From assembly GCA_033239525.1 (NCBI GenBank), contig BSYO01000023.1:15308763-15372762 (forward strand): 64,000 bases of DNA, given 5' to 3'. The notes beneath the pieces are model-generated. The model was not told the DNA's origin. It searched no databases and saw nothing but the letters and a program-made list of their open reading frames with translations. Both the position numbers and the translations under genes were made by a program. Of the stretch, positions 19,225-32,989 are shown piece after piece (position 1 is the stretch's first letter; the number at the start of each line of letters is the position of its first letter). Source of the stretch: Nepenthes gracilis. Taxonomy: Eukaryota; Streptophyta; Magnoliopsida; Caryophyllales; Nepenthaceae.

Positions 19225-21728
19225 ATTATAACGGATCACATCTTAAATCCCATCATTTAGCTTAATTATAATCAATTATTTCTTTAATTATTAAATTGAC
19301 CGATAAAATGATCACTTGACCAATCGGACGTGAAATCACGTCGATACCATGATCGATTAAAAATAAATACACAATGAGTTGATATTTATAGGACCCAAAA
19401 GTATTGCCACGACAACAGTGGCATTGACATTGACCCAAATACACAACGACGTTAGACCATGTCAAGGAAAAATGCTTGCCAAGGTTAAAAAAATACATTA
19501 CAATAATTTGTAGAAGCTAAATTCTTTATAAGATCAACCGAATGAATCTAGAATTTTCGACATCATCAACCGATATCATATCATAGATCTATTAACCTAG
19601 AAATCAAATTTTTGCAGCCATATACCACAATCCAAACATATACAAAAACTATCCAATGTTAACATGACATACAAACCGACACCAAACAATATAATATAAT
19701 ACTTTAGGCCTCTAAACATTTTTCGGAAGCCAGATCACATCACGAACCAAGGCCTAGAACTGAAATTAACTATATTATAGCCATTAGATACATTAATATT
19801 GTCCAAAAATATAAACCAACAGGAATCATTCATAGAAATATAAACTAAAGCCTCTTAACCTTTACTCCTTACTCATTTGGCAAATATTCATGTATCTCAT
19901 TTAAAGGGTTAGTAAAATAGTAAGAGAGTAGATCAAATACTCATCAAGGTATAATTTATACAAAAGACATGTATACTTTAAATTTAAATACATAATGGAA
20001 AGAATAGGAATCGTGATTGTGTGCAAATGTATAGAATTGTGTTGAAAACTTACATGATATATTCTTAAATTTTTAATATTATTATTAATCATTGAAAAAT
20101 GCTTAAATCTTACTTTTTAGGAATTAGAGCCGGTAAATCTTACTAACTTAAGGGGTGGATAATCAAAGACCGAGTTTTATATGTTCCCACATAATAAAAG
20201 GTTAAGCACTCCTATTCAAAACTCAGATATGAGTTATCTATATATCACACTACTGATGGGATTAGATGCCATTTCTTAACCCCGTAGTTATGTTGGGTCA
20301 AAAGTCGATATACCACTACAATATATTAAGACATATCAAAGAATACTACCCATTGAAATAATTCTTAGTCCAATTTCTTAATTCTTGTGAAAACTCTACA
20401 CTTTCTGGGTTCTTAATTTTTTTCACTCTTAAAGAATATAATTATAATTCTTAACATATTATAGAATTTCCTTCCATAATCCCTAATTTCATACTTATAT
20501 CTTAGTAAAGATTTAATCATACATCAATTGAAAGCTTAAAATTTTGAAAACTCAAAATTTAGTACTTAATGTAGAAAGTTCAGTATGCGGTGCATTTTTA
20601 GCATATGATTTAGAATTCTAGATTTTAAGTGTCAACATATATATATATATATATATATGCTTTCATAAAACATATACTTGATAAATTAGGGCCTTTATAA
20701 GTTATAGCACAAATTTAAACAATAGACTTCAATAGAAATTCAGAAAATGCAGCAAAAATTAGCAACATGGTAATTTCTGCAACATCAGCTTTAATACTTT
20801 ACATATAGGGCTTAATTCTTCGAATTGTTGAAACATGCAGTTTATATTACAAGCCCAAAACATACTATAGCATGATGAACGAAATTTATTACATGCAAGA
20901 ACATTAAATTCAGATTTAAAGGCATTCATGCAATTGAGAAACCAAGTTCAAGACATGTGTACATGCATATGTACATGAGTAGAATTTTTGCATGAAAAGG
21001 TTACAAATTCATGAAAAATTTACATGCATACTTCTTATAAATATAATAGCTTTGAAATTATAGTCTGGACGGGCATTTAAACAAAAATTTTTGAAAGAAT
21101 TGGCAAGAAATGGCAACAAGGAAAGAGAAGTATAGAGTGTGCGCTTACATTGATTTGGATTTGCTCAAATTCTAACTTGAATCATTTTGAAATTCGAGTT
21201 TCTTAGCTTCCTCTCTCTTATCTCTCTCTCTCTCCCCTCTCTCTTTCTAACTCTAAAAATCGTAGTTGAAAATAATAGAAACCAGCATGGGGGTTCTATT
21301 TATAACCAAGTGGCGCTCGAGCGCCACTCAGGCACACTTTAGGCACCGAAATTCTGGACATACATGCTTGAGAGCCGGTTGGACGTGCGTTTTAATCAAG
21401 TTTTTATCGAGGTCTCGCTTAATGAGCCATGATTATAATAATTGCCTACCGAGCTTCATTTGGGAAATAAGTGGGCGTGTCTTCCTGACATGAGGTCTTC
21501 TATTTTTGGGTTTGACCTTGACCGGTATAGTTTCGTCCAAGGCACTGATCTTGTCTAAGCTTTTGTTGAGGCTTAATTTCCGATTCGACATGTGCATGCA
21601 TTAGACTCATATTCAACCGGTCCAATTTGACTCTTTTAATCCAATTTTTTACATATTTTTAATCTCAATTTTGATTATATTAGCTTAATGAGCCATGATT
21701 ATAATAATTCGAAGATTCAAGTCTTACA
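19225..21728 (-). repeat. 3' LTR of the minus-strand chromovirus
   Basis: Its right edge is fixed by the PPT on the minus strand (AAGGAATGGAGGAT then TGTAAGAC). The left edge, TATAACGGATCACATCTTAAA, matches the start of the solo LTR at 27232 (TGTAACAGACCATGTCTTAAA). Internal blocks at 19905-20000 and 20130-20400 recur in the same order at 27715-27800 and 27930-28220. A TC microsatellite lies at about 21210-21250 and a TA microsatellite at 20636-20658. On the minus strand, TATAAATAG at about 21296-21304 would serve as TATA box. Confidence 0.65.
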
Positions 21729-24392
21729 ATCCTCCATTCCTTAAAAAAATTTCATCCTCGAAATTTAATAGGAATTACATACCTCATTGGTGAAATAAGT
21801 GTGGGTACTTATCCTGAATTTTGTCTTCCTGCTCCCACGTGGCCTCTTCATATAAATGATTCCTCCGTAAGACCTTGACCAACGGTATAGTTTTCGTCCA
21901 AGGCACTTGATCTTGGCAACCCAAAATCTAAACTGGTTCATCGGCGTATGTCAGATCTTTGTTAATCCTCAATGGTTTATACTTAATAATTTACGTCGGA
22001 TCATAAACATACTTCCGTAGTATCGACATGTGGAAAACATTGTGCGTCTCCTCCAAACATGGTGGCAAAGCCAATCGATAGGCCACTTCACCGATTTTTT
22101 CTAAAATTTTAAATGGTACAATGAACCTTGACTTCAATTTTTCCTTGATTCCAATCCTTGGGATTCCCTTTGATGGTGATATTTTCAAAAAGACATTCTT
22201 CGACTATAAAATTTAGCTTTGATCTCCTTCGATCAATATAACTTTTTTGTCTACTTTGGACTTCCTTTAATTTTTCATGGATCAACTTAACCCTGTCTAA
22301 TGTCTCCTTAATAATTTCGGATCGAAAAGCCGTCTATCACCCATCTCTTCACAATGGATCGGGGAACGACATTTTCTCCCATACAATACTTCAAATGGAG
22401 CTATCCCAATGCTTGCTTAATTGCTTTTATTGTAAGCAAATCCTGCAAATGTTATGTGATCATCCCAATTACCTTTCAACTCTGAAATCGAAACTTCTAG
22501 CATGTCCTCCAAAATCTGGATAGTTCACTTTGATTGCACATCCATTTGCGAATGATAATTTGTGCTAAATTTCAAACTTGTCTCCAATTCACAATGCAAA
22601 CTTTCTCAAAACTTGGAGACAAATCTCGGATCTCGATCAAACATAATAAACGTTGACACACCATGCAGCCTAACTATCTCGTTAATATACATCCTAGCCA
22701 ACCAATCTCTTGAGAAGGTCATCCAAACAACTAGGAAATGTGCCAATTTCTTGAGCTAGTTAACAATAACTCAAATCGCATCATGATTATTTGGTATTCT
22801 CGATAATCCCATTCTAAAATCTATTGATATGTCTTCCTATTTCCAACTAGGAATAGGCATTGGTTGTAATAGGCCGGGTGGCTTCTTGCACTCGGCCTTC
22901 GATTGTTGACATGTTAGACATGTCTCCACATAAGTTGTAATTTCTCTCCTTATATTCCTTCACCAAAATATTTTTCTCAAATATTGATATATTTTATTGA
23001 TCCCTAGGTGGATTGTATACTTGGATCGATGGGCTTCATTTATGATTTTCTCCTTAATTCTCCAATGTTCTACAAACATATCTAATCTCAAAATCTCAAG
23101 ACTCCATGGCAAGAATACTAAAATTAGCTCTAGAGTCTTGACTCAAATCTCCAATGATATCCACCAAAACTAAATCATTTATTTGATTTCCTTTAATTTT
23201 CTCTAATATCTCTGGTTGAATTTAAAAATATGTCAAATTCATCCCATTATCTTGGGAATGTCTCTTAATATCATATTGTTTCATGCACTCAAGCATTTCC
23301 GTCTCCTTAATTTTCAAGTTGGCTACCAAACTGGTATGGTGACTTAAAGCATCCACTACGACATTGACTTTTTCGTGTTGATACTGTATCTCACAATTAT
23401 AATTTTTTAGAAAGTTCATCCATTTTCTTTACCTCATATTTAGTTCCTTCTTAGAGAATAAGCACTTGAGGCTCTTATGACTTGAGTACATCAAAAATCT
23501 CTCACCATATAAATAGTGCATCCAAATCTTCAAGGTAAAAATCACCGCCACCAATTATAAGTCATGAATTGGGTAGTTCCTTTCATAAATCTTCAATTAC
23601 CTTGACCCATAAGCTATCATCTTCCGATGTTGCATTAGAACGTAACCTAATCCGGTCTTAGACGCATCACAATAAATCACAAACCTACCGGACCCTTCTA
23701 GAGTTGTCAAAATCGGGGTGATTGTTAACCAGATCTTTAACTTTTAGAAGTTGTGCTCATATTCTTCTATCCAAACAAACTTGATTTCCTTTTACATCAA
23801 TTGGGTCAACGACATGACAATTCTAGAGAAAGTTTTTACAAATATCCAGTAATGACCTGCCATTCCAAGAAAGTTTTGAACCTCCATTGTCATCATCGGT
23901 CAGCTCCAATTAAGAACAGCCTCAATCTTTTTCGAGTCAACTAAAATATCTCCATGGCGATACGCATGGCTGGAAAAATTCCTTCTCCAAGAGCTCTTGC
24001 AATTGCTATTTCAACTCTTTTAATTCCACCAGTGCTATTCTGTACGGCGCCTTTGAAATCGGTGCCGCCCCAGGTACACTCTCGATCTCGAACTCAATTT
24101 TGCGATACAACATTGGGAAAACATCTTTATATCCGTATACCACCGGTATGTTTTTTACGTGCATGTTATATAGGCTTGACATTCACTTTTCATCAAGCAT
24201 CAAGCATGCAAGGCCTAGATCAAATAGGAAAATTCTTTTTGTATTACACCTTGAATATAAAACGTTAACACCCCACAATAGCAAAATGGATTCTTTTGTG
24301 AAAACAATCAATACTAGTATGGTAACTTGATAACCAATCTATACCTAGAATTACATTAAAATTATACATATCTAGCAAGACCAAGTTTCATG
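21729..24392 (-). pseudogene. decayed chromovirus (Ty3/gypsy, Del/Tekay-like) pol with the RT core deleted
   Basis: Order on the minus strand: end of protease (24330-24392, VILGIDWLSSY); start of RT (23950-24240, with [18 protein letters not shown] and ISKAPYRIA); then an abrupt jump near 23945 to VDSKKIEAVLNWS. The jump omits the RT palm with its YxDD catalytic pair, about 200 residues. The remainder holds RNase H (FVIYCDASKTGLGYVL near 23660; VVDALSHHTS near 23340), integrase (CLTCQQSKAECKKPPG near 22890; APFEVLYGRKCRSP near 22360) and the C-terminal part (LALPPCLEETHNVFHMS, 21991-22188). Many stops and shifts; it cannot encode an active polyprotein. The family call rests on these motifs and on the CGAGGATGAAATTTTT stretch before the PPT, which is typical of these elements. 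Confidence 0.8.
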
Positions 24393-25140
24393 TAAGGCCC
24401 AAAATCTCCCAATTACGCAAATTATAATTAATTAAATAAAGAAAAATTGAGGTTGAAGGTTACGGGAAAATGATAGGGTCCAAAATCTGAAAAATCACTA
24501 ACCGTTGAAATTAAAATATCTGGATTTGAAGATTTTCACCGGTCTAAGGATTGTAATAAGAACCAAGTTTCATCATTATACTAATTATGCTAATTTTGTT
24601 ATAAACTCGAAATCCGGATGTTCACCCCGAGACGCAGTTGCGATACAAATTTAATCGATAGACATGGTTTACAACCAATTTAATTTCGATTGGTTAAATA
24701 CAGCGAGACGATTGGGAAGGGAGCAACCGAGCAGCAGCAGGGACATCCGGGCAGCAACATAAATCTTGGTTAGGGGCCACTAACACTTGACAATTAATTT
24801 GTAAGCTTTCCACGGTGGAAGTTAGTGGGGCAGCAAAACACCAGCAATTGATAAACTCATGGGGCAGCTCCAGGACACACAAAATTGGGCAACAGTAAAA
24901 TAAGATATTCAGTAAACTCAAAGAGAGCAACAGCACGGCAGCAGCTTCAGCAGGGGAGCAACATGCTTCAACAAGTATCCACAACTTGCTTCATCAAAAT
25001 TCAGCAACCAATCACACCATACCACAAGGCAGCTTCCTAATGAACCAAATTAGCAAAAATTAGAGGGTGAATCATCAGCCAAATTAGGACACTTATTTGA
25101 ATTTGGGGAGGTTTATGAGGTTGCTGGCAGAGGCTTAATG
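24393..25140 (+). repeat. probable 5' part of another chromovirus-type LTR
   Basis: TGTAAGGCCCAAAATCTCCC then TTATAATTAATTAAA resembles the minus-strand start of the solo LTR at 29241 (TATAAGGTCCAAG, then the same AT palindrome). The stretch is rich in CAGCA motifs (24725-25010) that seem to be low complexity. The right boundary is not visible. It cuts the chromovirus protease, so it is younger than that element. Confidence 0.35.
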
Positions 25141-25149
25141 ATTCAACCC

Positions 25150-27231
25150 CCAAAATATTAGTCTCATAGTCATGAAAAAGAGGCAAGGGGAAGGTTTCAA
25201 ATCGGTTGAGAAAAGTAAGAACAAATTAAGACCAAAGTATCAAATCACTAAATGTCATTATTGCAAAAAGAAATGCCATATTAAAAAATATTGTTATAAA
25301 TGGAAATGAGATAATAGAGATGGCGATAAAAAGAAGACTGATAATACCCAAGATGAAGAAAAGGCTTCTTTTGTGACTAAATCCGATCTTCTAGTTGTGT
25401 GCGAGAAAGAGGTTGTCAACATTGATAAGTATGAAATAAGTTGGTTGATTGATAGTATTGTATTACTCCATATGGCATCATAGAGAGAACTCTTAACGTC
25501 TTATATGTTTGGCGATTTTGGTTACTAAAAATGGATAATAATGGCTCGTCACAAATTATGGGCAATACGATGTGTGTTTGACCACTAGCTTTGATATGAG
25601 ATTTACTTTGAGGAAAGTTTGACACATTCTAGACGTCAGGTTCAATCTTACATTGGCCGAAAAATTTGATAATAAAGATTATTATAATATTTTTATAGAG
25701 ACTAATGGAAGCTCATAGAAGGTCTCTAGTAATATAATACGAATTTGTATGTGTTGCAAGCTTTGGTTTCAAATGGTAATGTAAACGTAGCTAATGGTGG
25801 TAAATCCTCTACATTGTAACACATGAAGCCTTTCCATATGAGTAAGAAGGAATTGAATTATCTTTATAAAAAAGTGCCTTCTTTCAAAAGTAAAAGAGGT
25901 TAAATCAAATACTTGACCTCACTATATGGCAGAGAAACAAATGAAAGTTTTATTTTATGGAAATACTTCTACAAAGAAGGTGGACCTTCTTGAGATTGTG
26001 CACATCGATACATACAGCCCATTGAAGGTGAAAACTCTTAGTGACAACATCTATTTCATTATTTTCATTAATAATTGTTTGAGAAAATTATGGGCATGTA
26101 CCTTAAAATCAAATGATCAAGCATTTTAAGGCCTTCAGATAGTTTCATTTCTTGGTCAAAAGGCAAAAGGAAAAGAAGTTGAAGTGCCATCCATAGTTGC
26201 AACAAAGGAGAATACCTTAGGCTCTTTGATGCATATTGTTTCTCACAATGCATTCGACACCAAAAGGTTCTGCCCATGACACTGCAATTTGATGGAGTAG
26301 CTATAAGAATAATTATAACTTTGATTGAGAGAGTATGATATATTCTATTTGAGGCAAAGCTACTTGGCACCTTTTTGGGAAGCCTTGAATTTCATGCCCC
26401 ATGTTGTAAATCTTTTGCCAAGCATTTCATTGAGTAGGAATGTTTCCAACAAGTTGTGGCTTGAGAAAGACGCCACTTATGATCATCTAAGGGTTTTCAA
26501 ATGCAAATCCTATATTCATGTCCCAAGAGATAAAAAAATTAAGCTTGTTGTGAAAACAAGAGAGTGATCAAGAGAAGATGAGTTTGGCTACCATCTTTAT
26601 AATCTGATACAAAAGAAGCATGTGAGATCAAGGAATGTTGTGTGCATGGTGGCTAAGACTATTAAAAATATTGGCAAGGTGAATAGGATATCTTCTCATG
26701 ACAATGATCGCCCATGTTATATCAACTTGACAACAGCCACCTCACTACCCATTGAGATTAAAGATAATAGGGATGCAGATGATACTCCTACACATGAGGA
26801 GCTAGAAGATGAGCATGGTGACTCTCATGATGATACTCATGATGATGCCTTTAAGCCTACATTAGCCACTCCACTTTAACTATCCTTGAGGGATCAACAT
26901 CCTTTAACTTGCCAATCGGTTAATGAGTATAAGTTGCTTATCAACAATGGAGAGCTGAAATATTTTGATAAAGCAATAGAGGATAGACATAAGGAGTGGA
27001 TGGATACTATATAAGATAAGATGTCATTGTCCCCTGGAAATCAAATGTTTGAGGTGATAAAGTTGCTTAAGTGCAAACAAACACTCCAAAACAAATGGGT
27101 ATACTGATTGAAGCATGAAGATGGCACATTGCAACAAAGGTATTAATTCGTGTTGATTTCAAGGAGATCTTCTCTTCGATCATGAAGAGGTCATCCATTC
27201 ATGTTGTGCTTGGTTTGGTGGCATGCATTGG
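25150..27231 (+). pseudogene. Ty1/copia gag-protease-integrase-RT remnant, left part
   Basis: Decayed copia polyprotein. A zinc knuckle of the form CX2CX4HX4C is intact at about 25253-25300 (CHYCKKKCHIKKYC). The protease site is near 25445 (SWLIDSIVLLHM, where DSG is expected). GAG-pre-integrase and integrase fragments follow from 25820 to 26560 (KPFHMSKKELNYLYKK; DHLRVFKCKSYIHVPRDKK). RT starts near 26990 (KEWMDTI, SPGNQMFEV, NKWVY) and stops at LVACIG at 27231, where a solo LTR interrupts the codon. RT continues at 29242. Numerous stops make it inactive. The gag N-terminus is not recognisable. Confidence 0.75.
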
Positions 27232-29241
27232 TGTAACAGACCATGTCTTAAATTTGTCAGTATTCATAATCATAGGTAATTATCCTTTATTTATATTTGT
27301 TAGTTATTAAGATGTGAACTAAATATATATATCATCACAGGATCTAAATCTGTGCTATGCCATTGGTGGCTCCGACATTGAGCCTAAACTATATGACATC
27401 AGACCTTTATAAGAAAAGATGCCTATAAATCATATCATAATCTATGGAAGTAATAAATATCTGTAAAATTTAGATATTAACCAAAATGTATCATTCCTTG
27501 CATTCACATACTAATATACATAGCCAAAAATTCCTATGATAGCTCCATAAATATTCCACTACGTTAATCTAACCAAAAGATAGTGACTAGATGCATCATA
27601 TACTATTCATGTTGAAGAAATTTACATATAAAATCTCTAAGGACAAAAATACTAATACGTCAATCTTTATTCTTACTTATCAAGCAGAAACTTATGCGAT
27701 TCATCTGAAGAGTTAGTAAAATAGTAAAAACATTATCCAAATACTCAGCAAGACATATTATATAATAAAGAACATGTAATCTTTATACTTAAAATACAAT
27801 AATGGAATAAAGATCATAATGGAATACAATGACATAAAATATGAACACTATACTTATGTAAAGCCTTTTTAGATTTTTTATCTTTTCCTTAATCCTCAAA
27901 ATATACTAAAAACTTATTTTCTTTAGAGATTAAGACTAGTATTCCTTAATAGCTAAAAGAGCGGTCAATCAAAACCTGAATTGTGTTTGTTCCTATACAA
28001 TCAAAAACTATAAGCTCGTATTTAAGACTCAGAAGTGTGTCATCTATATATAATCCTTTAGATAGGGTCAGACATCGCTTCTTAACCCCGTGAATAATAG
28101 GATTAGACGACGATCTTCCACTATAATATATTAAGGCATGTCAAAATATACTTCATACTGGAATCAAAATCCTGGTCTAGTTTCTTTACTTTCTTTACTT
28201 AGAAAAAATTTTACACTTTTCTTCTATATTCTTAGTTTTTACCCTTTTAGAGAATGGTTCATCTTTTCTTAACATAATTATAAAATTTTTTTTTTATAAT
28301 ATCATATACATTTTTATCATAATAATCTCATAAATATGAAAATTCATAGTAAAACATGTAGAAAAAAAATCAAGAATTCAATACAAATTTAATAAGCATG
28401 TAGTATACAATTACATATATAGTATATTTTAAATATATATGAATAACATATAATAATTTAAAATTGACAACTTCAAAGTACAAACATGTAGAAACTATTT
28501 TTATACTTCTAAATGTGAAGAGAATTCTAAAATAATATACATATTTATGATACAGATAATTAAACGTAAGCAATTGATAAATTTCATTATAAAATCATGA
28601 AAAACCAAAATATATGTATATTTTTCATATTTTTACTTTAAAATCTTAGTATATACGAATATTAGAATAATAATATTCGAAAAAAATAAAAATAAATAAT
28701 AACAAAGAAAAGAGGGAGCTTATGGCGCACTTACTTCGACCTAATTTACCAAATTTTAAACTTTAAATCACCAAATTGGAGCTTCCTTAAACTTCCTCTC
28801 TCTTCTCTTCAATGTTCTCCCTCTGTGCCTATCTTTTCATCTCTCCTACACCGAGCACTGCTCAAAATTGGCGGTCACCAAACGTCCGACATTATTTATA
28901 CTCGGGCCAACGCTCGTGCATGGTCGAACATGCATTGAGTGACGTGGTTCAGCATTCGATGCTTGAGCACCCCTCGAGAGCTACTCGGGTGCAAACTCTT
29001 TGAAATTTGAGCTCGAACATGCCTCGGGCTCAATGCCACTCTTTTCGGGGATCGAGCAAGCATCAAGCTTGTGTCAAGCCTGATCAAGGTCAAGTCCAAA
29101 TTTAAGCAAGCATCAAGTTTAGATTCAATCTAATTTAATTTTTGACTCTTTGACCTAATTTTTACATCTTTCAGTATCAATTTTAATTATATTAATTTAA
29201 TTAATTATAATTAATATAATTATAGAAACTTGGACCTTATA
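27232..29241 (-). mobile_element. solo LTR of the chromovirus family inserted in the copia RT
   Basis: 2010 bp. On the plus strand it begins TGTAACAGACC and ends GACCTTATA; on the minus strand, its likely sense, TATAAGGTCC to CTGTTACA. Flanking 5-bp sequences ATTGG (27227-27231) and ATTAG (29242-29246) are a target duplication with one change. Removing it rejoins the copia frame exactly as CIG/LKVK, then LNVQTTFLHGDL. It shares ordered blocks with the LTR at 19225-21728. No internal region remains, so unequal recombination between two LTRs is the simplest origin. A 14-bp-arm AT palindrome sits at 29184-29222. Confidence 0.75.
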
Positions 29242-30440
29242 ATTAGTCTAAAGGTAAAATAACTTAATGTACAAACAACATTCCTCCATGGTGACTTAAA
29301 AGAGAAGATCTGGATGGAGTAATTGGAAGGGTTCAATGTTGATGGGAAGGAGCACATGGTGTGCTATTTGAAGAAAAGCTTTTACAACCTAAAATAAGTC
29401 ATGAGACAATGGTAATTTAAGTTTGAATTTGTTATTGTAAAGTAAGATTACCAGAAGATGACTTCAAATCATTGCATTTTTTTGTAAAGACTTTTCAAGA
29501 AAGACTTTGAAATACTTTTATTCTATGCATATGACATACTCATTGTTGGGAGCAACACATCCCGGATCGACGAGTTAAAGAAGTAACTAAATGAATCTTT
29601 TGCTATAAATGACTTGGGATTAGTGATGCAAATTCTCGACATGAGAATTTTGTATGATTGGAAGGGGAAGAAGTTATGAATATTCTAGGAGAGTTACATC
29701 AAAAATTGCTTTAACACTTTAGTTTGGAGAACTCCAAGGTAATTGGGATTCCACTAACTAATCAGTTCAAATTATGTGCTAAACAAAGTCCTTCTACAAA
29801 CGTAGAGAAGATTGAAATGAATAAGTCTTTTTGTATTTCAGCGATTGGTTGTTTGATTTATATAATGGTATGTATAAAGTCGAATATAGTTCACGTGATG
29901 AGAATAATGAGCCAATTCCTTTTCAATATGATAAAGGAACATTAGTCGATGATGAATGAATTCCTAGTTGCCTCCATGGCACTTCTAGAGTATGTTTATG
30001 CTTTAGTAATGACAAGCTTGTTTTTGTTGGATTTATAGAGGTTTAGAAAATGGGTGATGTTGACACTAAAAAGTCCACTTCAAGGTATTTGATTACATTC
30101 ACAAGAGGAAAAGTATCATGGCAATCAATGTCACAAAAGTGTTCTACAACCTCTATCACTGAAACTGAATTCATTGTAGTAATAGAAGTAAGCAACTAGA
30201 TGATTTGGATGAAAAAATTCATCCACGAGATTAGCTTCAAGTAAGAGTAATATGTGTTGTTTTATTATTGTCAACGCAAAATTTATCTTTGTAACAACTC
30301 ATTATTTTATTCTTGATCTAAGCATATTAACGTGAGTTATTATTAGGCGTAAAATGTATTTGATTTAAAAATACAAGCGTTGGATAAGGTTAAGATAGAC
30401 AATAATGGTTCAAATATGTTGATGATGGTAGTGTAATGAT
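29242..30440 (+). pseudogene. Ty1/copia RT and RNase H remnant, right part
   Basis: Continues the polyprotein interrupted at 27231: NVQTTFLHGDLKEKIWME (29268-29320), then FYAYDILIVGSNTS near 29535, where the catalytic pair YVDD is expected (YAYD read), then RNase H: DVDTKKSTSRYLITFTRGK and WQSMSQKCSTTSITETEF (30055-30180), and the terminal NMLMMVV near 30420. Several stops and an RT frame change. It is a dead copy, with every domain in the copia order (integrase before RT). Confidence 0.75.
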
Positions 30441-30514
30441 GAAAGCTTGAAGTGTGTTGAGAGATAATTAAAAATATCTTGACACCCACAGGGTTGTGAG
30501 TAAAAATTGGTTGA

Positions 30515-30985
30515 GTTGGGTCACTAAAGTGTGAGTTCCACATACTTTGTGCATATGATTTCTTGCTTCTAGAGCTGTTAGGTAGGTTCCACAAAGTTCA
30601 CACAAGGGTTGCTCAAGCGACTGTATTCACTAGATGTTTGCATGATATTTGTTTGAACGAAATCTATTTTTCAACAACCTGATAGAAGGGTGCTTGATGT
30701 ATGTCTAAAGGGTACTCGTGCATTGTTTTTAGTAACTTTTGTTGAGACCCACATCTAAGGAACCCTTAAAGGGTGCACATCCAGAGCTTTGTGCAAAAAA
30801 GGTTGCACTTGCATCGACATTGATATAAAATGCTTTGCACATTTTGGAAAATTTATTATGAGATTTTGAGACACTCTTTTGGTGGCAACTCAAAAGAAAC
30901 AAAGAGAGTAGTAGTAGAAGAATATTATCACTAACATTTTATCCTTTAAATTTTATTCTGACTTCTACCCTTTTGTCAGGTCATT
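30515..30985 (+). repeat. probable 3' LTR or 3' end of the copia element
   Basis: Lies directly after the end of RNase H. It contains the segment (about 30640-30860) that also occurs at 18995-19224. Termini cannot be fixed, and no clear TG..CA pair was identified. Confidence 0.4.
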
Positions 30986-31900
30986 ACATCTTGACCCAAA
31001 GCACAATATTAAATATATTAATCAAAATTTAATTTGATATCCATAAATAAACATTTAATCACTGACTTGAACTCAATGTAAATACCGAGACACAATTCTA
31101 GGACAGTAACATTAAATAATCTAATAAAAAATAAATATTATATTAAAAATTTTAAAAGTTGTATTTGAAAGTGACTCAAATAACTTATTTATTCTAATCA
31201 ATTTAGACCATCAGGAAATTTGTCTAAGACCAAAAATCAAAGCAACTTATAGTATATCTAATAAATATTGAATTACAACAATTTTTGTCTAGTGGCTATC
31301 ATAAAGATAATCTAAAAAACCAAATTAATAAACTTTAACTAAAAAATCAAAATATAACTAAAACATTCTAATAGCTACTTCTTTCAAAAAGCCTCTCCAA
31401 CATTCGGAATCCCTGTAAATATATTCGAACCTTCTAGTTTTAAAGGTTAGCAAAATAATAGTAAGAGTAAGAGTCTAACGTTCGATAAAGCATGCATAAA
31501 TTTTATATATGTAGATATAATAAATGAATATGTAAATAACGATGTTTATTATCAAAAATTAAATTGCTGATAACATCAATAGTATGATAAAAGATGTGAA
31601 AATTCATATACAAATATATAAAGATCTGAATGTAGAACATGTCAAAATTGTGCAAACATATACGAATATAAACCAAGCAGAAATCAAACGTATAAAATTG
31701 CATAGCATGTGAAAATATTTTAAAATATTAAAATTAAGAATTAGTGATAACCTTACTAATAATAATCTAATATTAATGTTTGGGTTATGATTATTTTCAT
31801 ATGCTTAAAAGCCATGGCCACTATTTATGACTCATTGGTGAGCCAATTACATATTATTTTTTATAATTGAAATCAAATGTCACTTTTCAGACCAAGTAGT
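30986..31900. repeat. degenerate chromovirus-type LTR copy
   Basis: Segment 31435-31560 (GGTTAGCAAAATAATAGTAAG, then a CGATAAAGCATGCATAAATTT-like stretch) parallels 19905-19990 and 27715-27790 of the other copies. The right end (ATGGCCACTATTTATGACTC near 31815) matches the position of the inverted TATA box in the 19225-21728 copy. Ends are approximate. Confidence 0.4.
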
Positions 31901-32329
31901 GTTAGTTTTAACTTTTTATTTGCAAATAATATTATAAAATATGTCTGAATATATTTCGTTAATTTTTTATTATGATTCTTACATAACTAAAATTAAAAAT
32001 TTACACCAAAATATAAATATATAATTTTTTCTCAATTTTAGAAAAACAAATCACCTTTGTCAAAATTAACGTAGAGTTTTAAATAATTTTTCAGCAATAA
32101 ATGGCATACAAGAATATATATACAAAGATTTTAGAATTTTAATATGCCAATATTTAAGACTTTAAAATTTATGAAATAAAAATCAACTAATATATATGTA
32201 AAATATAACCAAGTAAAGTAATAAAATATTAGATATAAAAACATTTGAATAAGAAATGTTCAAAAATTTTAGAAAGATTCAGCAACAAAAAAAATATTGG
32301 CTTGAATATACTTGTATTAGTTTTGATGT
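31901..32329. other. AT-rich, nothing recognised
   Basis: Extremely AT-rich with no open frame of note; probably decayed repeat DNA. Confidence 0.4.
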
Positions 32330-32960
32330 CACATCCCCTAGTCTTAAATATCAAAATTAACTTATTCCACGATCCATAATTATATTAATCATATTATAGA
32401 TTTAAATAAAATAATTAATTCTTTATTCAGCTAACTTAAAATTCAAACTATTACTAAGACACAAACCTACATCAATTATTACTAAACGATGCAAGTAACA
32501 ATGATAATATAATGATCATACCACAAGTCCCAAAAATCATACCCAAAAGTGACCATACATCGACAACTAATTAACTTTAGACCATATGTAAGGAAAAATA
32601 TTTCAATTAAAAATCAAAGCATTAAAACTATACTCAACCTAAGATACTCAAAAGTAATCGCCCTATCGTCATCAATTGTAGCTCAATCAACATAATTATA
32701 AGTTTTGCTCATCTATTCAACCACTTCTTTCTCAAGATAGAGTGGTTGGTCCTCAAATAACGACACCTAGGTTTTAGTTACCACAACTTTGAATTTCAAA
32801 CTCCTACCCACAACTGGATCAATATAAGATCAAGATAGACGATTTATTTCTGTCTTAGTTGTACAGTTTATGTCTTATCTAATGCACCAAGCTTTTGGAC
32901 TATAAAAAAGATTAAGTTAATAATATAAAGATAAATAAATAATTAGAAGTTAAAGGTTCA
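32330..32960. repeat. second degenerate chromovirus-type LTR start
   Basis: TGTCACATCCCCTAGTCTTAAA resembles the plus-strand start TGTAACAGACCATGTCTTAAA of the solo LTR. Homology fades to the right and no far end is visible. Confidence 0.3.
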
Positions 32961-32989
32961 GAGTCTACACCCTATGTTGGGATACTCTA

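Noticed and set aside
24725..25010. CAGCAGCA-rich region as a Gln-rich coding segment
   Set aside because: No long consistent frame on either strand. The motif is interspersed and low-complexity, and the segment lies in a probable LTR.
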